The position numbers and the translations under genes are program-made. From the NCBI GenBank assembly GCA_016721565.1, contig JADKHW010000008.1, positions 47,044 to 111,043 of the forward strand: a stretch of 64,000 bases of DNA. Reading direction: 5' to 3'. The stretch's first letter is position 1, and every line of letters starts with the position of its first letter. The notes under the pieces are model-generated. The model searched no databases. It was not told the origin of the DNA and saw only the letters and a program-made list of their open reading frames with translations. Origin of the DNA: a bacterium. Lineage in GTDB: Bacteria > Electryoneota > RPQS01. Shown here in pieces: positions 24,832 through 33,828 of the stretch.

Positions 24832-26394
24832 ATGTCCCGCATAGTTTGTTTGACTGTAGTATTGTGTCTTACTACTCTCTCCAGCATTGCCCAACCGATA
24901 CTTGTCGGTACGACGGCAACGAACTCGCTCCACATTGGATCTGGTGGGCGCTCAATCGCTGTTGAACCAGTCGGTAGCGTGCAACTCGTTTGGCAGAACT
25001 ATTATGATTGGGGATGGTCGCAACGGCAAGCGCACTATAACGCCGTTGAGAACGGTAACCCGTGGTTTAGTTCCGAAGGCGTGGTTGTGGACGCCGGAAT
25101 ACGCTCTGGCTTCCCAAGGCTTGCCGTCAGCACCTCAGGGTTTTGCTTCCCAGCTTACCATTCACAGCAATCGTCCTCTTCTCCAGTTGGAACAGTGGTA
25201 GCCTGTGATTTCATGGCTCATGCCGGAGCGTTTTCGAACTGCATGGGTGATTCTGTTCCTGTTCTTGCTAATCGGCTGTATCCTCGAGTTGCAGTAGATT
25301 CTGAAGGTGATGTGCATCTGTTATGCTGCGACTACACAGCTTCAGAAGACATGCATCGATACTTTTACTCACGTGGCACTCCACAGTATGATGATGGCTT
25401 CCTCAATGGAATCAACTGGACGATAGCTTCTGTTCCAAATGACTTTGGACCAAGCCAATCAGTAAGCACAGGTAGTGATATTGCTTGTTCCGGTGATCGC
25501 GTTGCACGGGCTTGGACGGCCTCAACGCCGGATCGTTGGAACACTCCCTACGCCTTTTCGAACGATGTTTGGGTTCAATTCTCCGAAGATCGTGGTTTGA
25601 ACTGGGGCGAACCGACGAATCTCACGATGTTTGAAATGCCTGATCAGGAGTGCTTTGATAACGGCACAAATCCAATTTGCTGTAACCGTGACACGCTCAG
25701 AGCAACCCCAGATGTCAACATCATGTTTGATGCTGACAGCGCGCTCCACATTGTATTTACGACGCTTGTCTATTACAATTGGGAAAGTGCGCTCGGTGAG
25801 GCAGGGTTTTATCCCATGCGCGCGCAAATTTGGCACTGGGGAGAGAATAGCGGAGAGTTTTCAATCGTTAGCAACTCTTGGATTGATGGACCACTGCCGG
25901 GCATCGGATCGCTCGGCTCCTATCGCACATATGTTGAAGGACCGGTAATCTCGCAGGACTCAAGTAGTGGCATTTTTTATTGTACTTTCACGGAGTATGA
26001 TACGTCCCGCTACTCTGTCATGGGGGGATTATTTAATGCGGATATCATGGTCTCTTCTTCAACAGATGGAGGAGATTCGTGGTCAGTTACGACTGACGTT
26101 ACTCCTACTGTCCCGATCATAAATCCCGTACCCGCAGGAGCAAATCTGATCGAGCAAGATGTTTCGGTTAATCAGTGGATTCTCGACGGTTGGATTGATA
26201 TGTGTTACTTACTCGATGTGAACGGCGTATCTGGTCCTACTGATCCTCTGCCGTTGAATCAGATCTACTACGAAACAGTTCCGGTTGGTATGATTCAGCC
26301 TACACCGCTGATTGCGGATCAAGACCTGCACGTTGGAACTGTGGAAGAGTGTCTCGAAACCCTGACCTCCGGCGAAGCGGTCGTGCCGGAGTGA
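24832..26394 (+). CDS. Secreted sialidase/BNR-like protein, body (sorting domain split off by frameshift)
   Basis: ATG 24832 is preceded by AGGAGG. The product starts with a signal peptide (MSRIVCLTVVLCLTTLSSIA). About 500 residues follow with repeated Asp/Trp-rich stretches such as VQFSEDRGLNWGEPTN and VSSSTDGGDSWSVTTDV, which are BNR/Asp-box-like motifs of sialidase-type propellers. Catalytic residues of sialidases are not evident, so the function is unknown. The frame stops at 26394. Removing one G at 26388-26389 continues the frame as V-V-P-S-E-F-A-L-A-A into the YPNPFN domain at 26402. This is therefore one protein of about 606 residues. It starts an operon with ftsE and ftsX. Confidence 0.75.
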   Translation: MSRIVCLTVVLCLTTLSSIAQPILVGTTATNSLHIGSGGRSIAVEPVGSVQLVWQNYYDWGWSQRQAHYNAVENGNPWFSSEGVVVDAGIRSGFPRLAVSTSGFCFPAYHSQQSSSSPVGTVVACDFMAHAGAFSNCMGDSVPVLANRLYPRVAVDSEGDVHLLCCDYTASEDMHRYFYSRGTPQYDDGFLNGINWTIASVPNDFGPSQSVSTGSDIACSGDRVARAWTASTPDRWNTPYAFSNDVWVQFSEDRGLNWGEPTNLTMFEMPDQECFDNGTNPICCNRDTLRATPDVNIMFDADSALHIVFTTLVYYNWESALGEAGFYPMRAQIWHWGENSGEFSIVSNSWIDGPLPGIGSLGSYRTYVEGPVISQDSSSGIFYCTFTEYDTSRYSVMGGLFNADIMVSSSTDGGDSWSVTTDVTPTVPIINPVPAGANLIEQDVSVNQWILDGWIDMCYLLDVNGVSGPTDPLPLNQIYYETVPVGMIQPTPLIADQDLHVGTVEECLETLTSGEAVVPE

Positions 26395-26401
26395 ATTTGC
26401 T

Positions 26402-26650
26402 TTGGCGGCCTATCCTAATCCGTTCAACTCGACCGTAACCCTACAGTACACTCTACCGATAAACTCTTTCGTCACGCTGCGCGTGTTTGATGTTTCGGGA
26501 CGCGAAACTGCGCGGCTCATCGACGGCCCGCAGGGCATCGGAGATCATAAATACTCTTGGAAGGCGGAAAACGCCGCCACGGGGGTTTACTTTGCGCGAC
26601 TTGAAACAGCAGCAGGTATACGTACATCCAAACTACTTCTGATTAAGTGA
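26402..26650 (+). CDS. C-terminal sorting domain of the preceding secreted protein (frameshift fragment)
   Basis: This 82-residue open frame begins A-A-YPNPFNSTVTLQYTLP, passes FDVSGRETARLID and ends YFARLETAAGIRTSKLLLIK, a complete type IX-style sorting domain. It has no ribosome binding site of its own and is not an independent gene. Its stop overlaps the GTG of the following ftsE-like gene (GTGA). This shows that the original gene ran to here and was coupled to ftsE. Confidence 0.75.
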   Translation: MAAYPNPFNSTVTLQYTLPINSFVTLRVFDVSGRETARLIDGPQGIGDHKYSWKAENAATGVYFARLETAAGIRTSKLLLIK

Positions 26651-27312
26651 CTTCAGACCGCAAACCGGTTGTTCTGCTTCAGAATTGCGCCATTGTCACG
26701 GGCGGCAAAACTGTCTTGTCGTCGCTCGATCTGATGTTGCATGCAGGTGAGTTCTTAATCATTGAAGGACCAACTGGTTCGGGCAAGACTTCGCTTGTGC
26801 GCACGTTGTATGGAAGTCTTGCTCCATCTGCGGGCTATGGGGAGGTTGTCTCTATCCCACTGCGACCGCTTCCGTCGGCAAAGAAACCGCAACTGCGGCG
26901 ACAGCTTGGAATTGTGACTCAGCAGCCGCTCTTCCTTGAAGAAGAGACTGTGCTTGACAATGTCGCGCTGCCACTCCGCATTGCCGGTGTGGCGGCTTCC
27001 GAGTGCAGAGCACGCGGAACTAAAGCTCTGCTTGAAGCGGGTTTGACAGGAGCAGCGTTGCGGAAGCCAACTGAACTATCGGGTGGTGAACAGGCGAGAT
27101 TGCAGATCGCACGCGCGCTTATTCACCAGCCTCTCCTGTTGTTGGCCGACGAACCGTTCGCACATCTTGATACGGAATCGGTCGAGCTGATTGAATCGCT
27201 GCTGGCTTTTGCGCACACACGCGGCACAGCCATTGTATTGACGACGCACAGACCCACGCAACTGGCCAGCCGTGCGCGCAGGCTGACTGTCAGAGATGGC
27301 AGACTCGCCTGA
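26647..27312 (+). CDS. ftsE: FtsE-like ABC transporter ATP-binding protein
   Basis: This is the ATPase partner of FtsX, which regulates cell-wall hydrolases at the divisome. Of its 221 residues, Walker A GPTGSGKT is at 41-48, the signature LSGGEQ at 144-149 and Walker B LLLLADEP at 163-170, with TTHRPTQLASRA at the end. The GTG start overlaps the upstream stop by four bases, and its own stop overlaps the ftsX start. Alone, the sequence could also be a LolD-type lipoprotein ATPase. The FtsX-type partner decides the call. Confidence 0.8.
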   Translation: MTSDRKPVVLLQNCAIVTGGKTVLSSLDLMLHAGEFLIIEGPTGSGKTSLVRTLYGSLAPSAGYGEVVSIPLRPLPSAKKPQLRRQLGIVTQQPLFLEEETVLDNVALPLRIAGVAASECRARGTKALLEAGLTGAALRKPTELSGGEQARLQIARALIHQPLLLLADEPFAHLDTESVELIESLLAFAHTRGTAIVLTTHRPTQLASRARRLTVRDGRLA

Positions 27313-28151
27313 TGGGTTTACTATTCAGATTGACATGGCGAACGATTGTCGCAAGACCGACTCTTACGGTGCTCGCAATTCTTTTACTTGCGATGACCAC
27401 CGCAATGCTGTATGGATTAATCGTCTCCGCGAGTGTTATTAGCTCCTTGCGTGGAAGTTTGATCAACGAGCTGGCCGTGGAGATTGAACTTGCAGACTAT
27501 TCTGACTCAACACGGTTTGCACTTGCGGAGACTTTGCGGCAGCGGCCCGATGTGCTTTCAGTGAAGTCTCTCTCCGCACGCGACGTACTGGAAGAGGCAG
27601 AGCAGGAGTTGGGCGAATCGCTACGTGACGTACTGAGCAATAATCCGTTCCCACCGATCTTGCGAGTCAAGCTGCGAAATCCTGCACCAGAGCGGATTGA
27701 ACTCTTTGTCGATGAGGTTGCGGCATGGCCGGGGGTATTGCAAGCAGTCTATCCTCGCGACTTGTGGCGAAAGTTTGATGCGTGGATGGCTGCTTTGCGT
27801 GGCAGGGTTGCATTGATTGTCGGAGCTTTGGCCGTTATTGGCTGGGTGCTTGTGGGACTTTCGCTCAGAGCAATTTTGAAGAACCGTCGGTCAGCTTGGC
27901 AACTGTTGACGATGCTCGGAATCAAACCACGCGACCTGGAATTTGTGCAACTGAAAATTGAGATTGTGCTCGGTTTGCTGGCGGGACTACTGGCTGTAGC
28001 ACTTATTCATCTTGGGCTGGTTGCAGCCAGCTGGCTTCTGCTGAGTTCAATTGAACCTCCATCGGGATGGGTGCTTGGTTGCATTGGGACGGCTCTTCTA
28101 CTCGCAGTTCTGGCGGGAATCTGGGCACCGCGCCCCTCCAAGGACTCGTAG
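27312..28151 (+). CDS. ftsX: FtsX-like cell-division ABC transporter permease
   Basis: This 279-residue membrane protein has the FtsX topology: one N-terminal helix (near 20-42), a periplasmic domain of about 120 residues (including LAVEIELADYSDSTRFALAE and ILRVKLRNPAPERIELFVDE), then three helices, the first near 165-187. The four-helix plan and the position after FtsE support FtsX. It would transmit ATPase state to peptidoglycan hydrolases. The ATG overlaps the ftsE stop (TGATG). The next transcription unit, tRNA-Lys, begins 80 bases downstream with its own promoter. Confidence 0.8.
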   Translation: MGLLFRLTWRTIVARPTLTVLAILLLAMTTAMLYGLIVSASVISSLRGSLINELAVEIELADYSDSTRFALAETLRQRPDVLSVKSLSARDVLEEAEQELGESLRDVLSNNPFPPILRVKLRNPAPERIELFVDEVAAWPGVLQAVYPRDLWRKFDAWMAALRGRVALIVGALAVIGWVLVGLSLRAILKNRRSAWQLLTMLGIKPRDLEFVQLKIEIVLGLLAGLLAVALIHLGLVAASWLLLSSIEPPSGWVLGCIGTALLLAVLAGIWAPRPSKDS

Positions 28152-28192
28152 AGCCAGCAGAAACAAAACCATGACGAAATCAAAGCCCCCGC

Positions 28193-28221
28193 TTGACATT
28201 CGAGAGGGGATTTTGTAATTT
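28193..28221 (+). promoter_or_regulatory. Candidate promoter of tRNA-Lys
   Basis: TTGACA, 17 bases, TAATTT. The start would be near 28228, seven bases before the mature tRNA end. A tRNA gene requires a nearby promoter, which makes this the most firmly placed of the promoter set. Confidence 0.65.
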
Positions 28222-28234
28222 CTGGGCCTTGTGA

Positions 28235-28307
<73 letters not shown>

Positions 28308-28312
28308 CCCTT

Positions 28313-28349
28313 GTAAAACCTATACTTATGTATAGGTTTTACTCGTTTT
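28313..28349 (+). terminator. Terminator of tRNA-Lys
   Basis: A 13-bp perfect stem (GTAAAACCTATAC and complement), a four-base loop and a GTTTT tail lie directly after the tRNA. Confidence 0.85.
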
Positions 28350-28434
28350 GAGGAGTTGGTTCGGCCTACTATGCGATTCATATGTCGGTTGGTGGTCCTC
28401 CCACATGCTCACACTTGCGTGCTTAAAATGCGCC

Positions 28435-28463
28435 TTGTTAACGTGGCTTAAGTTTGCTATTTT
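28435..28463 (+). promoter_or_regulatory. Candidate promoter of the DUF3857/transglutaminase operon
   Basis: TTGTTA, 17 bases, TATTTT. It is preceded by the tRNA terminator and followed by a leader of about 70 bases before the ATG at 28541. Confidence 0.4.
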
Positions 28464-28540
28464 CAAACTTAGACATTTTTTAGCCTGCCCTACGGCCGGC
28501 TCCTCTTTCTGTCTCCTCACCTTTCTTACCATATACTACT

Positions 28541-30544
28541 ATGTACTTCCGATTCCTATTAATCACCCTATTACTTGTCCTCGGTTATGTGCCCGGGCGT
28601 GCGCAGCCACGTTCCGGCTCAAGCCCGTATAGCGAGCAAATCGAAAATGCCGGCCTTGCCGAAGACTACGACGGCGCCAATACTGTGCTGGTCTTCGACT
28701 CCACTTGGGTGGATGTCGATTCCACAGGACTTTCGCACAAGCGCACGCACACTTTAACAAAAGTGCTTACAAATGCAGGCATTGCTGAACTGCGCGCAGC
28801 ACGTTTCAATTATGACCCGGCTTCCAATAAGATTGAATTGTTGGTAGCTAAGGTGCACCGCAAAGACGGTTCACTTGAGTCGATCTCTTTTGATGGCGTA
28901 AAGGACTTACCGCAGCCGACGCACTTAATATATTGGGGCGCGCGAATGAAGGTGTTGCCCATTCCGCCGCTTGAAGTAGGGGACGCAGTTGAATTGGAAT
29001 ACTCGCAAATGGGTTTTCAGATTGCCTATCTGGCTTCGGACGGCGCTGAAGAAAGGTATATCCCGCCGATGCGCGGCACGTATTACGATGTCGTGATGTT
29101 CGGCAGCAACGTATTAGAAGAGGCAACGCCTCCAATTAAGTTCAAGTCGTATACCATCACTATGCCGGAAGATAAGCCCGCGCAGTTTGAAACCTATAAC
29201 GGCGACATCAAGTCAGCAATGATATTCGGTGACAAAAGGTATGTCTACCATTTCTGGAAAGAGGATGTACCTGCGTTTACGCCCGAGACGAGGTCGCCGG
29301 GATCCACCGACATCGTGCCGAAAGTTGTTTTCACCAATGTGCGCTCGTGGGCTGAAAAATCTCGCTGGTTCTACAACGTTAATGAAGGCGCAGAAGTCTT
29401 TGAATCAGACGATGCCATTCGCAAGGAGGTCGAGCGAATTACTAAGGGCTGCACAACCGATACCTGTAAGTTCTATGCGCTGCTTCACTGGGTGGCACAA
29501 GAAATTCGGTATAGTGGTATTTCAATGGGTGAAGGTGAAGGGTACACCCTACATCCGGGAACAATGACCTTCCGAGACCGCGCAGGTGTTTGCAAAGACA
29601 TTGCAGGGATGCTTGTCACGATGCTGCGTTCTGCGGGATTCACGACCTATCCGGTCATGACTCAAGCGGGATCGCGCGTCGAGCGCATTCCTGCCGATCA
29701 ATTTAATCATTGTGTGGTGGCGGTGAAGCGCGGTGACGGTTCATTTTTGATGCTCGACCCGACGTGGACACCGTTTAACATGGAGCTTTGGAGTCGCGCT
29801 GAATCTGAACAGCACTTTGTGGTGGGAAGCCCCGAAGGTGAAGCACTTTCACAGATCTCTAAGTTCACGCCCGAGGAAAACGACTTCTCCTTCAAGATGA
29901 AGACTCGCCTGAACGAGAACGGCGACTTAAGCGGCACGGTGATTCTGCAAGGAAAAGCGCAGGCCGATGCGCGTGTTCGCCGACCGTTCAGCGACACGGG
30001 ACAAGATCACTGGGATGAAATCTGTCGCGCGTGGTTTCACAAGGCAGATCCTGCGGCGGAGCTTACAAAAGTGACCTACGGAGACTTGTGGGATTTCGGA
30101 AAACCGTTTGCCGTCACGATGGAGTTCAGCATTCCGAATTATGCCCGCCGTCTGGGCAAGCGATTGGATTATCAGCCGTTCAGCTCAAAGTTACTATGGG
30201 CCGGTGGCTACCAGATGAATTTGTTGTCTGGACTCGATTCCGAGGAACGCGAGCAGCCGATACTGACTTACAATCCGAGACAAGTTACGTTGCAGGAAGT
30301 ATTGCAATTGCCTCCTGGCATGGCAATACGCAAACTTCCCGACCTGCTTCATGAAGGCGGCGAGGCCGCGTGGACAAAGGGTGGGTGGAAAAAAACGCCC
30401 AATGGCACGGAATTGAATTATGTTTGGCATGTACAAGAGCGCTGGATCCCGGTGAGTGATTATGCCGACGTGAAAAATGCCACTGACGCGATAAAGGACT
30501 ACGATAAGATTGCTTTAGTGATTGAGAAAGGAGGCTCACGATGA
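28541..30544 (+). CDS. Secreted DUF3857 protein with active-type transglutaminase domain
   Basis: This 667-residue exported protein has a signal peptide (MYFRFLLITLLLVLGYVPGRA), a DUF3857 region (about residues 45-215, with IELLVAKVHRKDGSLESISF and PPLEVGDAVELEYSQ), and then a transglutaminase-like core. The core has Cys351 in DRAGVCKDIAGML, His390 in FNHCVVAV and Asp406 in LMLDPTW, the expected catalytic triad. A beta-rich C-terminal part resembles DUF3858. In Bacteroidota such proteins are exported and of unclear substrate; cross-linking or amide cleavage is possible. The stop overlaps the next gene (ATGA), a paralogue that has lost the catalytic cysteine. A clear ribosome binding site is not seen. 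Confidence 0.88.
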   Translation: MYFRFLLITLLLVLGYVPGRAQPRSGSSPYSEQIENAGLAEDYDGANTVLVFDSTWVDVDSTGLSHKRTHTLTKVLTNAGIAELRAARFNYDPASNKIELLVAKVHRKDGSLESISFDGVKDLPQPTHLIYWGARMKVLPIPPLEVGDAVELEYSQMGFQIAYLASDGAEERYIPPMRGTYYDVVMFGSNVLEEATPPIKFKSYTITMPEDKPAQFETYNGDIKSAMIFGDKRYVYHFWKEDVPAFTPETRSPGSTDIVPKVVFTNVRSWAEKSRWFYNVNEGAEVFESDDAIRKEVERITKGCTTDTCKFYALLHWVAQEIRYSGISMGEGEGYTLHPGTMTFRDRAGVCKDIAGMLVTMLRSAGFTTYPVMTQAGSRVERIPADQFNHCVVAVKRGDGSFLMLDPTWTPFNMELWSRAESEQHFVVGSPEGEALSQISKFTPEENDFSFKMKTRLNENGDLSGTVILQGKAQADARVRRPFSDTGQDHWDEICRAWFHKADPAAELTKVTYGDLWDFGKPFAVTMEFSIPNYARRLGKRLDYQPFSSKLLWAGGYQMNLLSGLDSEEREQPILTYNPRQVTLQEVLQLPPGMAIRKLPDLLHEGGEAAWTKGGWKKTPNGTELNYVWHVQERWIPVSDYADVKNATDAIKDYDKIALVIEKGGSR

Positions 30545-32403
30545 AACGCATACTTCTTTTGCTCACTTTGCTTATCACGACATCATTCGCATTTGCAGAT
30601 TTCAACGGACTTCCTGATAATGTTCGCGCAAATCTCGCAGCTATTCAGAAATACTCGAAAGCTTCTTCAATATTGCTCTCTTGTTCAGAGTTGTATTCGC
30701 TAAATGCCGACGGATCGCAAGTTTATGAATGGCACTCGTTCCGTTATTTCCGCGATGAAGCCGCGCGTGATGCGTGGGGCGATCCGCGAATAAATTTCGC
30801 GGATGGCCGTCAAACAGTCGAGATACTGCGTGCCCGCACCTACACGAGTGACGACAGACAGATTGATTGCACACCTGAAAATGCTTTTAATCCCGTGGTG
30901 CCGGATGAAATGGACCTTGCTCCCGAGTTTGGCGAATACCGTCAACTCGTAGTGACAATGCTTGGTTTGGAGAACGGCTCAATTTCTGAATTTCATTATA
31001 AGGTTTCTACTCCGAAACCACTTATGCCGTGGCTCGATGGTCGTGCGTACTTGCGTGACGAAATGCCAACATTAACGCGCGAATTGACGGTTGTGATCCC
31101 GGAGGGATCAACGTTGACTTATCAAGGTGATCGCGGTGCTCCGGAACCAACCATCAGCGGCACTAGATACGTTTGGAAGATCGGCGAACAGGCAGGTTAT
31201 CTTGCTGATGACTTGGCTGGCCACAAAGAGCTTTTGCCGAATGTCTCGTTTTCAACAGCAAAAAGTTGGGAGCAGATCTGCGCTGAATTAAAGAGCCGCA
31301 TTGATGCTGCAAATGCTACCAGTTTGACGATTCCCGCGTCGCTGAGTGAAGAGTTGGCTGGCAATCTCACAGTGGACACTCAAATAGACGTGATCAAGAA
31401 ATGGGTAAATGAGCGCTTTAACAAGAAGCACTTTGACCACCCTGAGTTTGTCTTGTCGTTGCGGCCTGCGGCTCAAGTTTTGAATACGGGCTACGGCAAC
31501 GGACTCGAATTGGCGGTCCTGGTTAATAGCTTGGCAGCAGCTTTGGATATTCGCTGTGAGTTATTCCCGCGCTTAATGCCCAAGCCTTTAGTGCCCTCGC
31601 TTCATGATTGGGTTGATCCAGTGCTCGCAATTCATCCTGATTTCGGTCCTGCCTTTCTCACGGATGCACTTGCGCCGCGCAGTGAATTAAGTAACGACCT
31701 ACCGGCATCGATGATATTCGACCTCGCTACTTGCAAAGAACGCGAAACTCCGACTCATATAAGCGGTACTCCCCACTTCAATTTGTGGTTGTCTCTGAGC
31801 AATCTTGATCAGGATACGGTCTCTGGGCATGGTTCACTGATTACAACAGGGAGTTGGGGAGCAGTTGAACTTATTCAAGAGAATGGCGCTGCCGAATACC
31901 TAAACTCCTTGGTAACGATTCCAGGATTCAGTTGCACAAGTGCAAAACCTAAAGAGCTGAGCGAGCGTCGCGTCTCTATCGATTTTGAGTTCGCAGTTTC
32001 AGCACTTGACACGGCGGATGGCTTCAAGATTCTCCCACTGGCCGCGCTGGACTTAACAAACATGGTCAAGGATGCTCCATGGGCCTTGCAGAACCGCGAG
32101 TTTTCTCAGGCAATTCCGCTTATCGGAGAAATTGCTTTACAAATCGAAGCTACAATTCCGGATGATTTGCAGATTTCGAGTATGCCGACAGGAAACTCGG
32201 AAACGTGGGATTGGAGCACCGGCGAAGTGTCCTGCGATGTGGAAGATGGGCGTTTGGTCTATTCATGTCAATTGAAACTTGCCCGGGAATGGCTGGCACC
32301 GTCGGGTTGGAGCGCATTCAGAACTTGGATGATTGAAAGCGGTCCACGACCAAATAATTGTATTGTATTTGAACCGAAAGCCGAAAGCAAGACCGCAAAG
32401 TAG
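30541..32403 (+). CDS. Secreted DUF3857/transglutaminase-like paralogue lacking the catalytic cysteine
   Basis: This 620-residue exported protein (signal peptide MKRILLLLTLLITTSFAFA) has the same layout as the previous gene product. It has a DUF3857-like region (residues about 60-190, including EFGEYRQLVVTMLGLENGSI and a HYKVSTPKP segment) and then a transglutaminase-like fold. At the place of the active G-V-C-K-D it reads G317-Y-G-N-G-L-E-L, without Cys. LHDWVDPVLAIHPDFG near 354 may keep a His/Asp. It therefore looks like a pseudoenzyme. The start overlaps the upstream stop by four bases, so equal production with its active neighbour is likely. A regulatory or structural partner role is inference. 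Confidence 0.75.
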   Translation: MKRILLLLTLLITTSFAFADFNGLPDNVRANLAAIQKYSKASSILLSCSELYSLNADGSQVYEWHSFRYFRDEAARDAWGDPRINFADGRQTVEILRARTYTSDDRQIDCTPENAFNPVVPDEMDLAPEFGEYRQLVVTMLGLENGSISEFHYKVSTPKPLMPWLDGRAYLRDEMPTLTRELTVVIPEGSTLTYQGDRGAPEPTISGTRYVWKIGEQAGYLADDLAGHKELLPNVSFSTAKSWEQICAELKSRIDAANATSLTIPASLSEELAGNLTVDTQIDVIKKWVNERFNKKHFDHPEFVLSLRPAAQVLNTGYGNGLELAVLVNSLAAALDIRCELFPRLMPKPLVPSLHDWVDPVLAIHPDFGPAFLTDALAPRSELSNDLPASMIFDLATCKERETPTHISGTPHFNLWLSLSNLDQDTVSGHGSLITTGSWGAVELIQENGAAEYLNSLVTIPGFSCTSAKPKELSERRVSIDFEFAVSALDTADGFKILPLAALDLTNMVKDAPWALQNREFSQAIPLIGEIALQIEATIPDDLQISSMPTGNSETWDWSTGEVSCDVEDGRLVYSCQLKLAREWLAPSGWSAFRTWMIESGPRPNNCIVFEPKAESKTAK

Positions 32404-32441
32404 AACTATCTTATTCTTCCACTACACAACTTTTATTTCAC

Positions 32442-33755
32442 GTGAGTTCAACCACCTCCCAAACTGAGGCTGAGAATCTCTCGCTTCGCGAGAGTTTTCG
32501 CATTATGTTCGGCGCATCGCGCGCCTATTGGTTAGTCAATCTTGTTAATTTCGGCGACGGAATCGCCTATTTTGGAATTCTAAACCTCTTGACCTTGTTT
32601 ATACATGGTCAAATGGGGTTGTCAGATCAGATGACCGGCGTTGCGGTTTCAATCTTTACTGGAGCTGTTACGCTATTCATGTTCTTTGGAGGATTCGTTT
32701 CGGATCGGTTGGGTGTTCGTAAGGCGTTGATGATTTCGCTGCTGTTCCTTCTGTTGGGCCGCGTCTTTCTAACGTCAAGCCCGATGTTTGATGCGGCTGG
32801 AATCATGCTCTGGACTAGTCTTGGTCTCATGGCGTTGGGAACCGGCGTTTTACAACCTACATTGTATGCGGGCGCCAAAGAGTTCTCTGATCCGCGAACT
32901 TCGGCAATCAGTTATAGTTTGATTTACGCCATCATGAATTTCGGAATCATGATCGAAAGCTATATGTCGCCGTACATCCGCGAACACGGAGGCATTGAAG
33001 CGGTGTTTTGGACGATGGCTGCCGTTAACGGTGTTGTGCTGTTGGCCATCATGCTCATGTTTACGCGGAAAGTTGAGGACCGTGACCGAGTCGTACACAT
33101 TGAGGAGAAGAAGCAAGAGCATAAGACACTTGCTGAGAAAATCAAAGCGCTACCAATTCTTGACGCGCGGTTCATGGCGTTTATTTTCGTGTTGTTGCCC
33201 GTGCGGACGATGTTCGCTCACCAGTGGCTGACCATGCCGCACTACATCATGCGTTGTTTCCCCGAGTCCGTGGGGGCACGCTATGAGTGGCTACAAGGCC
33301 TAAATCCGCTGATCATTACGATTGCGGTGCCGCTTGTTGCTGCGCTGACAAGAAAGATAAATGTGATCAAGATGATGGTGATCGGAACGGTAATATCAGC
33401 AGCATCCACATTTATTCTCGCACCCGCGCCGGATTTGACTCTGTTGATTTTGTACATTCTTGTGTTCTCTATTGGAGAAGCAATTTGGTCAAGCCGATTT
33501 TTTGAGTATATCGCTGATCTTGCTCCGGCGGGGCAAGTTGGCGCATATATGGGTCTCGCAGGTATTCCGTGGTTCTTAGCAAAGTTCACCACCGGATTTT
33601 ATTCGGGCTTCATGCTCGAGAAATTTATTCCTGAGCAGGGCGTTCAGGACAGCGGAACAATGTGGGTCATCTACGGCTTCATCGCTTTGCTCTCTCCGCT
33701 CGGATTATTGCTATTACAAAATTGGATGGTTAAGCCGCTTAAGCACGAAAGCTGA
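32442..33755 (+). CDS. Major facilitator superfamily transporter, POT-like
   Basis: This 437-residue membrane protein has twelve hydrophobic segments. The loop after the second helix reads GGFVSDRLGVRKAL, the MFS motif with Asp and Arg. Later features, such as SLIYAIMNFGIMIESY and the overall layout, recall proton-dependent oligopeptide transporters, but the diagnostic ExxER motif is not evident. The substrate is unknown. Translation starts at GTG 32442, 38 bases after the preceding gene, and a terminator follows. It may be transcribed with the transglutaminase pair, possibly to take up peptides, but nothing proves this. Confidence 0.8.
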   Translation: MSSTTSQTEAENLSLRESFRIMFGASRAYWLVNLVNFGDGIAYFGILNLLTLFIHGQMGLSDQMTGVAVSIFTGAVTLFMFFGGFVSDRLGVRKALMISLLFLLLGRVFLTSSPMFDAAGIMLWTSLGLMALGTGVLQPTLYAGAKEFSDPRTSAISYSLIYAIMNFGIMIESYMSPYIREHGGIEAVFWTMAAVNGVVLLAIMLMFTRKVEDRDRVVHIEEKKQEHKTLAEKIKALPILDARFMAFIFVLLPVRTMFAHQWLTMPHYIMRCFPESVGARYEWLQGLNPLIITIAVPLVAALTRKINVIKMMVIGTVISAASTFILAPAPDLTLLILYILVFSIGEAIWSSRFFEYIADLAPAGQVGAYMGLAGIPWFLAKFTTGFYSGFMLEKFIPEQGVQDSGTMWVIYGFIALLSPLGLLLLQNWMVKPLKHES

Positions 33756-33775
33756 TGCATTACTTTGAATAAACA

Positions 33776-33806
33776 AGAAAACCCGAGCAAATCGCTCGGG
33801 TTTTCT
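33776..33806. terminator. Bidirectional terminator between the MFS gene and the large secreted protein gene
   Basis: AGAAAACCCGAGC pairs with GCTCGGGTTTTCT around a five-base loop. A- and T-rich flanks allow function on both strands between two convergent genes. Confidence 0.85.
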
Positions 33807-33828
33807 GTTACTGACGGTCTGTATGCTG

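Noticed and set aside
30541..32403. Second DUF3857 gene as a decaying pseudogene
   Set aside because: The frame is open over 620 codons with a good signal peptide and coupled start. Loss of the catalytic Cys alone does not show decay.
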